NCBI GenBank assembly: GCA_023395255.1
Contig: JAEWZN010000011.1
Coordinates: 1-64,000, forward strand
Length of the DNA stretch: 64,000 nt
Reading direction: 5' to 3'
From: Deferribacteres bacterium
Lineage (GTDB): Bacteria > Chrysiogenota > Deferribacteres > Deferribacterales > Geovibrionaceae
Shown here one piece after another: positions 1 to 8,293 of this stretch (positions are counted from its first letter, which is position 1; every line of letters begins with the position of its first letter). Below the pieces are notes generated by a model, which did not search any database, was not told where the DNA came from, and was given only the letters and a program-made list of their open reading frames with translations. The translations under genes were made by a program, and so were the position numbers.

Positions 1-137
1 TTCCCGTTTATAAGTTCAGAGAAAGCTTTTCTGGTTACTCCAAGCCCTTCTGCGGCTTTTGTTACGGACAACCCCAGCGGTTCTAAACATAACTCTTTAA
101 TTGTTTCTCCCGGATGAGGAGGATTAAACATTGCCAT
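1..137 (-). CDS. higA: HigA-like antitoxin (XRE-family HTH), partial
   Basis: The reverse strand reads [20 protein letters not shown], then a helix-turn-helix region ([20 protein letters not shown]), and runs off the window edge after about 45 residues. The PHPGE-x-I-x-E opening followed by the HTH is typical of HigA, the DNA-binding antitoxin that neutralises HigB and represses the operon. It lies directly downstream of the higB-like gene with a 10-bp gap, the usual toxin-first HigBA order. The start at 137 gives the canonical N-terminus. The 3' end is outside the window, so intactness is unknown. Confidence 0.88.
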   Translation of the reverse strand, partial: MAMFNPPHPGETIKELCLEPLGLSVTKAAEGLGVTRKAFSELING

Positions 138-147
138 TTTACACCTC

Positions 148-426
148 TCAGTGATAATCCAAGTAATCAACATCAAAGACGTTGCCTTCTTCCAGCCTGA
201 AAATGACTCGCCAATTACCGGAAACAGATACAGACATAAACCCTTCAAGGCTACCTGACAGCTTATGTAAAGCAAGGCCCGGCAGGTTCATATCTTCTGC
301 CGATGTTGCAACATCCAGTCTGGCAAGAATAACTCTCAGCCTTTTTTCATGTTGGGGAGTAATCCCGGACTTGCTGCCTGTGCTGTAATATTTTTCTAAT
401 CCTTTATGCCTGAAGCTGACTATCAT
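148..426 (-). CDS. higB: HigB-like toxin (RelE/ParE superfamily mRNA interferase)
   Basis: This 92-residue protein has the look of plasmid-maintenance killer/HigB proteins: an N-terminal [10 protein letters not shown] segment, a central [11 protein letters not shown] region, and a C-terminal core [23 protein letters not shown] with the Trp-Arg pair and the terminal D-Y-x-D-Y-H typical of the family. HigB toxins cleave mRNA on the ribosome. It is followed by the HigA antitoxin on the same strand, so the two form a toxin-antitoxin operon. Length is normal for the family (about 92 aa). The pair sits next to an AT-rich DUF262 gene, which suggests an accessory segment. Function is by family; activity cannot be judged from sequence. 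Confidence 0.88.
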   Translation of the reverse strand: MIVSFRHKGLEKYYSTGSKSGITPQHEKRLRVILARLDVATSAEDMNLPGLALHKLSGSLEGFMSVSVSGNWRVIFRLEEGNVFDVDYLDYH

Positions 427-650
427 ATATAAACGTATACCGCAACGTGTCAGGTGTCAATAGTTTTGATTTAACCCTGCGTTCCGGTTCCGGTTTTCAG
501 GCAAGGTTTCCGATTATGGTATGCTTGTTGTGTTTAAATAAGCCTCTGTCTGATTGCACAATGGTTAATGATGGAGTTGCTTTTTTATTTTTCAAAATGA
601 AAATTGATGTTAAACTATAGAAAAATTATCAAAATCAGGGGGGGAGTACC

Positions 651-2252
651 TTGAATCAAAATATTGCAAGCCGCTTAGTAACAGATACACCATTGATTAA
701 AGATCTCATTAGCGAGATAAAAAAGGGAGAAATTAAAGTTCCACAATTTCAGCGCCCTTTTGTTTGGAAAGAGGAACAGGCTATACGTTTACTTGATAGT
801 ATTTCAAGCAGCTATCCAGTAGGGAGTTTGTTACTTTGGAGAACAAAATCAAAACTTGCAACTGAGAGAAATATTGGAGACTTTAAACTACCGGACGCAG
901 ATGATATGAGCCCGACTAACTATGTACTTGATGGACAACAACGTTTAACTGTAATTTATGCGTGTTTTGGAGCACCTGACGAAGAAGACGGTTTTAATGT
1001 TGTTTTTGATTTAAATAAACAGGAATTTTCAAAAAAAACAGATATAAAAGAAAATTATTTATTTCCATTAAGATGGATTTTTATCACAACAAAATTATTA
1101 AATTTTAGGACAGCTTTATCAGAACATCCTGAAGCAACTGTCTTTCAGGAGCGACTTGACAAATTGATTGATATAATAACTAATTATCGAATACCTGTAG
1201 TCATTCTCAAAGAGTTAACCGTTGAAGAAGTTTGCCCAATTTTCGAAAGAATTAATAGTTCAGGAACAAGATTGTCAACATACGATTTGATGGTTGCGGC
1301 GACATGGACGCAAACTTTCAACTTGAATGATGAGGTTAAAGCTATTTCCGAAGCATTAGAAGCAAAAAGATACGAAGAAATAAGCGGAGATACTATTCTC
1401 AAATGCTTATCAGCTATAAAATATACTAGTACAAAAAAAGATACAATACTATCATTAAGAAAGTTGTCACGAGCAGAAATGAATAGCTTAGTCGATACCA
1501 CAAAAGAAGCATTATTAAAAACGGTAGATTTATTAACAACTGAATTTAAGATCTATAGCTGGGCTTTTTTACCTTATGAAGCAATTTTGGTAATAATTTG
1601 CTTTATTTATGCCAGAAAGAATACGCTTGATCAAGAGGCACATATTCGCCTTAAGAGATGGTTTTGGAGTAGTGCTTTCGCTGAACGTTATAGAGGTGCA
1701 GCTGATTCCTTGATAACATCTGACTTAACACGTATTGAAGAGTATATAGTAAACTGTAAAGATGTCCCTGGCTTACTTGCTAATATTCCTTCCAAAGATG
1801 AGCTAGCTTCTGTCTTATTTCGGAGTAACGTTTCTCGCACCAGAGCATTTATACTGTTACTCGCATCATTAAACCCCCAAAACATTACCAATGGTGCCAA
1901 AATTGATGTAACTAATGCACTCTCTGTCTTTAATCAGAAGCAATTTCATCATATATACCCGAAAGCTTACCTTAAAAATCTTAGTATAGATGATCGTCAA
2001 ATAAATCTTATTTCTAATATATGTATGCTTTCAGCATCAGAAAATAATCTTATCCGCGATAACGATCCAAATAAATATATACCTAATTTAATAGAACAAC
2101 TAGATGATCGGTATGAAGATATTTTTAAAACAAACTTACTACCAATACTCAAAGCCAATGATTACAGGAAATTAGCATACGATGAATTCCTTGAATTAAG
2201 AACCGAGCTCATACATGAACGTATGTCGTTAATGTGCAACGGAAAAATATAA
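651..2252 (+). CDS. DUF262 / HNH (DUF1524-like) protein, GmrSD-type
   Basis: A 533-residue protein with an N-terminal DUF262 domain. VPQFQRPFVW lies at about residues 30-39 and the DGQQR motif at 94-98, the ParB-like nucleotide-hydrolysing signature. The C-terminal domain carries FHHIYPK at about 432-438 and NLISNICMLSASENN, resembling the DUF1524 HNH nuclease (H-x-x-P motif). DUF262-DUF1524 fusions include the type IV restriction enzyme GmrSD, which attacks modified phage DNA, and other defence proteins, so a defence role is a reasonable inference. The start is TTG at 651, preceded by a strong GGGGGGAG ribosome site. Base composition is much more AT-rich than the flanking genes, suggesting acquisition. 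It appears intact and monocistronic, with no methyltransferase beside it. Confidence 0.85.
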   Translation: MNQNIASRLVTDTPLIKDLISEIKKGEIKVPQFQRPFVWKEEQAIRLLDSISSSYPVGSLLLWRTKSKLATERNIGDFKLPDADDMSPTNYVLDGQQRLTVIYACFGAPDEEDGFNVVFDLNKQEFSKKTDIKENYLFPLRWIFITTKLLNFRTALSEHPEATVFQERLDKLIDIITNYRIPVVILKELTVEEVCPIFERINSSGTRLSTYDLMVAATWTQTFNLNDEVKAISEALEAKRYEEISGDTILKCLSAIKYTSTKKDTILSLRKLSRAEMNSLVDTTKEALLKTVDLLTTEFKIYSWAFLPYEAILVIICFIYARKNTLDQEAHIRLKRWFWSSAFAERYRGAADSLITSDLTRIEEYIVNCKDVPGLLANIPSKDELASVLFRSNVSRTRAFILLLASLNPQNITNGAKIDVTNALSVFNQKQFHHIYPKAYLKNLSIDDRQINLISNICMLSASENNLIRDNDPNKYIPNLIEQLDDRYEDIFKTNLLPILKANDYRKLAYDEFLELRTELIHERMSLMCNGKI

Positions 2253-2293
2253 TCGACAAATTATAGGACGCTTGATATTTCACATCACATTAA

Positions 2294-2325
2294 GAAAGGG
2301 CACCCTCCCTTCAGGGTGCCCTTTC
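2294..2325. terminator. Perfect 13-bp hairpin terminator between convergent genes
   Basis: Arms GAAAGGGCACCCT (2294-2306) and AGGGTGCCCTTTC (2313-2325) pair perfectly around a 6-nt loop, followed by TTTAT. It lies between the DUF262 gene (plus) and the DASS carrier (minus) and can serve both strands. Confidence 0.85.
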
Positions 2326-2375
2326 TTTATAGAGGTCAAAACCGGATGAATAAGCTTCCGGCGTTACGCACTTAA

Positions 2376-4124
2376 TTATTTACCGGTAATAACTTTTGCC
2401 CACTCAGGAACAATGCCGAACTCCACGCCGAAGGCGGGAACAACTATCAGGTAAGTTACCGCGACAGTGATAATTATGCCGAGGATATTAAGCCCGAAGC
2501 CGCTCTTAACCATCTGCGGAATGGTGACATAGCCCGACCCGAAAACTATGGCGTTCGGGGGTGTAGCCACAGGCAGCATGAAAGCGCACGAAGCCGCAAT
2601 CGCCGCGGGAACAGTGAGCAGAAGCGGGTTCTGCCCCAAGCCTACCGCAACAGCCGCGAGAATGGGCATAACCATTGCCGCTGTAGCAGTGTTGGAAGTA
2701 AGCTCCGTAAGGAATATAATAAGTGTTGTGACTGCGATGATCAATACAAATATCGGTGCGTGTTCAAGAAGTCCGACCTGCATACCTATCCAGTCTGCAA
2801 GCTTTGTGGTCTTAAAACCATCGGAAAGCGCAAGACCGCCGCCGAAGAGTATGAGCACTCCCCACGGCATTTTAGCAGCCCAGTGCCAGTCCATGACAAA
2901 TTCGTTTTTCTTCATATTAATAGGGATAAGGAAGAGAACAAGCCCTCCTACCATTGCGATGGCCGCATCTGTAACCATTTTGGGATCGGGGAAAAGGAAA
3001 GCGAGTTTTGCCCTGAATATCCATGCGAATGCTGTAAGGCCGAAAACAAGTGCAGTCCAGCGTTCCCCGGCACTCATGCTGCCCATTTTCTTAAGTTCCG
3101 CTTCGATAAGCTCTTTACCTCCGGGAACCTTTTTGAGCTTCATGGGGTTTGCCACCTTGATAAGCCACAGCCAGCAAAGGGGAAGTGTCACAATAACAAG
3201 AGGCACGCCGACAGCAAGCCATTTCGCGAAAGTTATTTCATAACCGAATGTTTTTGACATATATCCGGCAAGAACAGTATTGGGCGGAGTTCCTATAAGA
3301 GTAGCTATACCGCCGATTGACGCGGCGTAAGCTATACCCAGCATGAGGTTAAGGCCGAAGGCGAACTTTTCGGGCGAGAAATCTATGACCTTGTCAAGCC
3401 CTTCTTTTTTTCCTTCCTCAACAACGTGATAAATTATGGCAAGGCCGATGGGCATCATCATAACCGCGGTTGCTGTGTTGGAAACGAAAGCGGAAAGAAC
3501 GGCGGTAGCCGCCATGAAGCCGAAAATAAGTCTGCTGGGCGAGAAGCCGACAACTTTTACAATATTCATGGCTATTCTGCGGTGAAGGTTCCACCTCTGC
3601 ATAGCAAGCGCGATTATGAAACCGCCCATGAAGAGATAGATCAGGTCATTGGCATAGGGTGCAGCCGCTTTGCCAGTGGACATGAGACCGAGTACCGGAA
3701 AAAGGGGAATAGGAAGAAGACTTGTGGCCGGAATCGGGATAGACTCACACATCCACCAGCATGCCATAAGGAAAGCAACCGCAGCCATTTTCTGCGCGGC
3801 GGGCTCCATACCTGCGGGTGTGGGGATTACAAGCATAAGTACAAAAAGAACAGGGCCGAGAATCAGGCCGATGAACTGGCGTCTGGTGTATTCGCGGGGT
3901 TCATCCTCTTTCACCCCGTCAGGGCCTGTCTGGAGTCTGCGCACATGCTCAGCGGGCGCCTGCTCCATCTCGTCTGCGAGGTCGATGCTTTTTTCCTCTC
4001 TCTCATCAGCGGATGAGAAGTGTTGGTTGTGGAATTTTTTGAGTAATGCTTTGGGACTATAAAGCACGAGTGCCTTTGTCTCGTCGTGCCAGTCCCAAAG
4101 CCTGCTCCAAATAGCTGTCATCAT
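2376..4124 (-). CDS. DASS/SLC13-family Na+-dicarboxylate (or sulfate) carrier, copy 1
   Basis: A polytopic membrane protein of 582 residues from the chosen start. After a cytoplasmic head of about 85 residues it has about 11-12 hydrophobic segments. The DASS signatures are visible: SNTATAVMMMPIGLAI in the first half and LTSNTATAAMVMPILAAV plus the PVATPPNAIVFGSGYV tail in the second, the paired SNT Na+/substrate motifs. The family imports C4-dicarboxylates such as succinate or malate with Na+. The ATG pair at 4124 is preceded at a proper distance by AGGAG; the longer reading uses a TTG at 4142 that lies upstream of that ribosome site. It is nearly identical over most of its length to the gene at 4678-6432. 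A sigma-54 promoter (4166-4182) and upstream dyads point to control by the NtrC-type regulator nearby. Substrate is inferred. Confidence 0.9.
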   Translation of the reverse strand: MMTAIWSRLWDWHDETKALVLYSPKALLKKFHNQHFSSADEREEKSIDLADEMEQAPAEHVRRLQTGPDGVKEDEPREYTRRQFIGLILGPVLFVLMLVIPTPAGMEPAAQKMAAVAFLMACWWMCESIPIPATSLLPIPLFPVLGLMSTGKAAAPYANDLIYLFMGGFIIALAMQRWNLHRRIAMNIVKVVGFSPSRLIFGFMAATAVLSAFVSNTATAVMMMPIGLAIIYHVVEEGKKEGLDKVIDFSPEKFAFGLNLMLGIAYAASIGGIATLIGTPPNTVLAGYMSKTFGYEITFAKWLAVGVPLVIVTLPLCWLWLIKVANPMKLKKVPGGKELIEAELKKMGSMSAGERWTALVFGLTAFAWIFRAKLAFLFPDPKMVTDAAIAMVGGLVLFLIPINMKKNEFVMDWHWAAKMPWGVLILFGGGLALSDGFKTTKLADWIGMQVGLLEHAPIFVLIIAVTTLIIFLTELTSNTATAAMVMPILAAVAVGLGQNPLLLTVPAAIAASCAFMLPVATPPNAIVFGSGYVTIPQMVKSGFGLNILGIIITVAVTYLIVVPAFGVEFGIVPEWAKVITGK

Positions 4125-4165
4125 AAACCACTCCTGAAACAAAACTTAATGAACTGGCGCTTTAA

Positions 4166-4182
4166 AAGCAACAAGCGTACCA
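4166..4182 (-). promoter_or_regulatory. Sigma-54 (-24/-12) promoter of carrier copy 1
   Basis: The minus strand reads TGGTACGCTTGTTGCTT, which fits TGGCACG-N4-TTGCW with one mismatch and exact GG/GC spacing. It lies about 42 bp upstream of the carrier start. The second carrier has the same arrangement. Confidence 0.82.
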
Positions 4183-4316
4183 TATCCCTTGATAATCTTA
4201 TTAATTTTTATCCGAAATAACCCTAAACACCTTATAAAAAAGAGATAGAAAAATTTAAATCCATAACAGACTATAATCTCGTTATAATTTTTGACAATAT
4301 TGAAAAGCAGATTTGC

Positions 4317-4410
4317 GGCGGAAATTCGCCAGATAGAATTAATTATAGATATTTAAATATTGATAATAAAGGAGTATCTGCGAAATAAACAAAATGGCGG
4401 AAATCCGCCA
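4317..4410. promoter_or_regulatory. Enhancer-like dyads (UAS) for an NtrC-type activator
   Basis: Two dyads, GGCGGAAATTCGCC (4317-4330) and TGGCGGAAATCCGCCA (4395-4410), lie about 140-230 bp upstream of the sigma-54 promoter. That is the usual position of binding sites for bacterial enhancer-binding proteins. The second dyad is perfect with an AAAT spacer. A matching half-site, ATTTCCGCCA, occurs at 4596-4605. The same motif recurs upstream of the second carrier. The remainder of this 550-bp spacer shows no gene. Confidence 0.7.
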
Positions 4411-4618
4411 GATAACACAAATAGAACAGAGCCATGCCGATTCTGCATAAAATATTAACTTAAAAAGCAACAAATGAATATGTAATTAAGGCTTTGACCA
4501 TTAAAACACGTCTTTTGTTCTATTTTAACCCTCGGTATTTTATAACGAGGTGTCTTTTACGTCTCATTTTTGTCTGTTATTTTACGCATGTGCAGATTTC
4601 CGCCACCTGAAACAAGGT

Positions 4619-4644
4619 TCCCGGAGCCCTGCACGGCTCCGGGA
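4619..4644 (-). terminator. Hairpin downstream of carrier copy 2
   Basis: Arms TCCCGGAGCC and GGCTCCGGGA form a perfect 10-bp stem with a 6-nt loop, 34 bp past the stop of the upstream carrier on the minus strand. The T-tract is weak, so termination strength is uncertain. Confidence 0.6.
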
Positions 4645-4677
4645 TAGGTGATGCGGCATATTATTGCCGTTGATGCC

Positions 4678-6432
4678 TTATTTTGTTGCTGCTTCTGTCA
4701 GAACCGCCCAATCGGGAAGAACGCCTATCTCAACACCGAATAATGGGATGATAAGCGCGTAAGTTATTGCCACTGTGATAACTATGCAGAGAATATTCAG
4801 TCCGAAGCCGCTTTTTGCCATCTGCGGAATTGTCACATAGCCTGAACCGAAAACAATTGCGTTAGGCGGTGTGGCAACAGGGAGCATGAAGGCGCATGAG
4901 GCCGCTATGGCAGCGGGAATAACCAGCAGAAGCGGGTTCTGGCCGAGGCCTATGGCAACCGCGGAAAGAATAGGCATAACCATAGCCGCAGTTGCGGTAT
5001 TTGATGTAAGCTCCGTAAGGAATATTATGAGCGTTGTTACGGCTATAATAAGCACAAGGATGGGCGCATGCTCAAGAAGACCGACCTGAAGGCCTATCCA
5101 GTCCGCAAGCTGCGTTGTTTTAAAACCGTCAGAAAGGCAGAGACCGCCGCCGAAGAGTATAAGAACACCCCAGGGCATTTTAGCCGCCCAGTGCCAGTCC
5201 ATAACGAACTCATTTCTTTTAAGATTGATGGGGATAAGGAACAGTATGCATCCGCCTATCATGCCGATTGCCGCGTCCGTAACCATTTTGGGATCGGGGA
5301 AAAGGAAGCTGATCTGCGCCCTGAATATCCAGGCAAGGGCTGTGAGCGAGAAGACAAGAAGAGTCCAGCGTTCACCAACACTCATCCTGCCCATTTTTTT
5401 AAGCTCAGCCTCTATAAGGTCTTTGCCGCCGGGAACCTTCTTAAGTTTCATAGGGTTAGCAACTTTTATAAGCCACAGCCAGCAGAGAGGAAGACTCACA
5501 AGAACGAAGGGAACACCTACGACAAGCCATTTGGCGAAGGTTATTTCATAACCGAATGATTTTGAGAGATAGCCCGCAAGAACAGTGTTGGGAGGTGTGC
5601 CTATCAGGGTTGCGATACCGCCTATTGATGCAGCGTAGGCGATACCGAGCATGAGGTTGAGACCGAAGGCGAATTTCTCCGGAGAGAAATCTATTATTTT
5701 ATCAAGTCCTTCCCTTTTACCTTCCTCAACAACGTGAGCAATGATGGCAAGGCCGATGGGCATCATCATAACTGCGGTTGCGGTGTTTGAAACGAAAGCG
5801 GAAATAATACCTGTCGCAACCATGAAGCCGAGTATCAGTCTGCTGGGCGAGAAACCCACGACCTTAACTATATTCATCGCGATTCTGCGGTGGAGGTTCC
5901 ACTTCTGCATGGAGAGCGCGATTATGAAGCCGCCCATGAAAAGATATATAAGGTCATTTGCATACGGTGCTGTGGCCTTGCCCGTGGACATAAGCCCCAT
6001 TATGGGGAAAAGGGGTATGGGCAGAAGGCTTGTTACAGGGATGGGAAGAGATTCACACATCCACCATGTAGCCATAAGAAAAGTGATTGCCGCCATTTTC
6101 TGAGCTTCGGGGCTCATTCCGGCGGGTGTGGGTATAATAAGCATAAGGAAAAACAGTGCGGGTCCGAGAAACAGGCCGATTTTCTGTCTTAATGAGTATT
6201 CCCTCGGTTCCCCCTCTTCGATTCCGCCGGGGCCCGACTTGAGCCTGCGCGCGTGCTCCGCGGGGGCATCGGACATTTCGTCCGCGAGATCAACACTTTT
6301 TTCTTCCTTCTCGGTTGCAGACGAGAAGTGCGTGTTGATGAATTTTTTGAGCATTGCTTTGGGGCTGTACAGCACGAGAGCCTTGGTGTCGTCGTGCATG
6401 TCCCAGAGTCTGTTCCAGAATGCTGCCATCAT
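4678..6432 (-). CDS. DASS/SLC13-family Na+-dicarboxylate (or sulfate) carrier, copy 2
   Basis: A 584-residue paralogue of the carrier at 2376-4124, sharing the head (NRLWDMHDDTKALVLYSPKA), both SNTATA motifs and the PVATPPNAIVFGSGYVTIPQM tail. Divergence is concentrated in conservative substitutions and at the C-terminus (EIGVLPDWAVLTEAATK). The start at 6432 follows AGGAG at a good distance; the longer reading from 6516 adds 28 residues, runs across the sigma-54 promoter at 6478-6494 and is unlikely. The gene lies just downstream of the regulator genes on the same strand but has its own promoter and dyads. The two copies may differ in affinity or direction (for example uptake versus exchange with fumarate/succinate), which the sequence does not show. 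Confidence 0.9.
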   Translation of the reverse strand: MMAAFWNRLWDMHDDTKALVLYSPKAMLKKFINTHFSSATEKEEKSVDLADEMSDAPAEHARRLKSGPGGIEEGEPREYSLRQKIGLFLGPALFFLMLIIPTPAGMSPEAQKMAAITFLMATWWMCESLPIPVTSLLPIPLFPIMGLMSTGKATAPYANDLIYLFMGGFIIALSMQKWNLHRRIAMNIVKVVGFSPSRLILGFMVATGIISAFVSNTATAVMMMPIGLAIIAHVVEEGKREGLDKIIDFSPEKFAFGLNLMLGIAYAASIGGIATLIGTPPNTVLAGYLSKSFGYEITFAKWLVVGVPFVLVSLPLCWLWLIKVANPMKLKKVPGGKDLIEAELKKMGRMSVGERWTLLVFSLTALAWIFRAQISFLFPDPKMVTDAAIGMIGGCILFLIPINLKRNEFVMDWHWAAKMPWGVLILFGGGLCLSDGFKTTQLADWIGLQVGLLEHAPILVLIIAVTTLIIFLTELTSNTATAAMVMPILSAVAIGLGQNPLLLVIPAAIAASCAFMLPVATPPNAIVFGSGYVTIPQMAKSGFGLNILCIVITVAITYALIIPLFGVEIGVLPDWAVLTEAATK

Positions 6433-6477
6433 AAAAGCCACTCCTAAAATGAAAGTTATAAAACCTGTCATAATTAA

Positions 6478-6494
6478 AAGCAACTCACATACCA
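6478..6494 (-). promoter_or_regulatory. Sigma-54 (-24/-12) promoter of carrier copy 2
   Basis: The minus strand reads TGGTATGTGAGTTGCTT with correct GG and GC spacing for sigma-54. It is 46 bp upstream of the ATG at 6432, the same geometry as carrier copy 1. Confidence 0.8.
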
Positions 6495-6628
6495 GCTTCT
6501 GTATTTTTTCTGACAAAAAATATGAACACCCGCTAAAACCCCTTTGATTACAGGGTTCAATGAATTTTAAAGATACGGCGGGTTATAATTTCGTTATAGA
6601 ATACGGACATATTATGGACGTGATAAAA

Positions 6629-6724
6629 GGCGGAAAACTGCCATCGGCTACAGCATCATATGTCATATATATATATCAGCAAAAAGGATTCGGTTTTTCT
6701 GCACCCCTGTGGCAAATTTCCGCC
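6629..6724. promoter_or_regulatory. Enhancer-like sites upstream of carrier copy 2
   Basis: GGCGGAAAACTGCCA (6629-6643) and TGGCAAATTTCCGCC (6710-6724) are imperfect versions of the TGGCGG-AAAT-CCGCCA dyad found upstream of carrier copy 1. They sit about 135-230 bp upstream of the sigma-54 promoter, in the spacer between the carrier and the response-regulator gene. They are probably bound by the adjacent NtrC-type protein. Confidence 0.65.
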
Positions 6725-6820
6725 TTTTCGGGACAATAGAACACCCGCAGGAGAGTGTTGTAAAATCTGACACATATATATAGGTATAGCCTAACCATAA
6801 ACATACATATAAATAACTAT

Positions 6821-8206
6821 CTAATGGTCATTATGCTCAATTTTATATTTATCCAGTTTATAACGCAGTGTTCCCCTCGCAGTTCCGAGAAGCTTTGAGG
6901 CCTGCGCCACGTTGCCATCGGTCATAGTCAGTGCCTTTCTTATTATGCTTTCCTCATACCGGGAAACAGCATCGTCCAGCACCAGCCCCTCCGCCGGAAC
7001 CTCCACGCCCGAAGGCGCTTCACGCCGCACCTTGCTCCCTCTTATCTCCTGCGGGAGAACATCCTCGGTTATCACCTCGGCATCTGTCATTATGCAGATC
7101 CGCTCCACAACGTTCTTAAGCTCACGCACGTTGCCCGGCCAGGGGTACTCCATAAACAGGTTCAGGGCGGGACGGGCTATGTCCTTAACCTTCTTTTTAA
7201 AATCCGTGCTGAATTTCTTTATGAAAAAGTCCAGAAGGTTCGGAATATCCTCCTTACGTTCCCTCAGGGCGGGCAGACGGATAGGGAAGACATTCAGCCT
7301 GTAGTAGAGATCTTCCCTGAACTGCTTTTCATCTATGGCTCTTTTAAGGTCTCTGTTGGTGGCTGCGATTATGCGCACGTCTATATCTATGTTTCTGGTG
7401 TTGCCCAGTCTGCGGAATTTTCTGTCCTCGATCACACGGAGAAGCTTAACCTGCAGGCTCATGTCCATCTCCCCTATCTCATCCAGAAAAAGGGTTCCGC
7501 CGGAAGCTTCTTCCAGAAGGCCTATCTTGCGGGTTTTCGCATCGGTGAAGGCTCCCTTCTCGTAGCCGAAAAGCTCTGACTCTAGCAGGTTGTAGGGGAG
7601 AGAACCGCAGTTTATTTCCACAAACGGCTTTGCGCTGCGGGGAGAAAGGTTGTGAATGGCCTTTGCCACAAGCTCCTTGCCTGTGCCCGATTCCCCGGTG
7701 ATGAGAACCGTTGCGGCCTCATGCTTTGCCACTTCCTGAATCTGGGAGTAGATCCGCTTCATCTCCTCGCTTGCGCCCACAATCTGCATGGCAGAGGCAA
7801 GAGCCTCGCTCCCTCTTTTAAGATGGCGCACCTCTCTCCTCAGTTCCTGAGTTTCGAGGGCAAGACGGACAATAAGATGTATCGCATCCGCCTTGAAAGG
7901 TTTTTTTATATAGTCATAAGCGCCCATTTTGAGGGATTCCACGGCGCTTTCCACTGTTCCGTATCCGGTTATGATAATTACAAGAAGCTCAGGATCTATA
8001 TCTTTCAGAGCCTTAAGAACGTCCAGCCCGCTTGTGGAGCCGAGATTGAGATCAAGCAGAACAAGATCTATCTCCTCCTCAACGACTATATCAAGGGCAT
8101 CCTCGCCGCTGTGCGTGATGAATACTGTGTACCCGTCAGCACTCAGAACTCTCTGGAGGTTTTCGCAGATGAAAACCTCGTCATCCACAATCAGTATCTT
8201 TTCCAT
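6821..8206 (-). CDS. NtrC-family sigma-54-dependent response regulator (DctD-like)
   Basis: A 461-residue activator with three domains. The receiver (1-120) has the acidic pair D8-D9, phosphoacceptor D52 and K101. The sigma-54 AAA+ domain has Walker A GESGTGKE at 171-178, sigma-54-contact loop GAFTDA at 218-223 (a G-to-D variant of GAFTGA) and Walker B TLFLDEIGE near 238-246. The C-terminus is a Fis-type helix-turn-helix (NVAQASKLLGTARGTLRYKL). It follows the histidine kinase gene by 87 bp on the same strand and precedes the two carriers, both with sigma-54 promoters. A DctB/DctD-like role in dicarboxylate-responsive activation is therefore a strong inference. All catalytic landmarks are present. 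Confidence 0.92.
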   Translation of the reverse strand: MEKILIVDDEVFICENLQRVLSADGYTVFITHSGEDALDIVVEEEIDLVLLDLNLGSTSGLDVLKALKDIDPELLVIIITGYGTVESAVESLKMGAYDYIKKPFKADAIHLIVRLALETQELRREVRHLKRGSEALASAMQIVGASEEMKRIYSQIQEVAKHEAATVLITGESGTGKELVAKAIHNLSPRSAKPFVEINCGSLPYNLLESELFGYEKGAFTDAKTRKIGLLEEASGGTLFLDEIGEMDMSLQVKLLRVIEDRKFRRLGNTRNIDIDVRIIAATNRDLKRAIDEKQFREDLYYRLNVFPIRLPALRERKEDIPNLLDFFIKKFSTDFKKKVKDIARPALNLFMEYPWPGNVRELKNVVERICIMTDAEVITEDVLPQEIRGSKVRREAPSGVEVPAEGLVLDDAVSRYEESIIRKALTMTDGNVAQASKLLGTARGTLRYKLDKYKIEHNDH

Positions 8207-8293
8207 ATATCCATGCCTCTCCCGCCGCCTGCCGGGGCTGCGAAGTGCAGTTATATACAGCAGAGCGGGAAATTACGCCATATATATATTCTT

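Noticed and set aside
3426..4016. Plus-strand frames opposite the carriers
   Set aside because: Shadows caused by third-position bias; repeated in both carrier copies in the same way.
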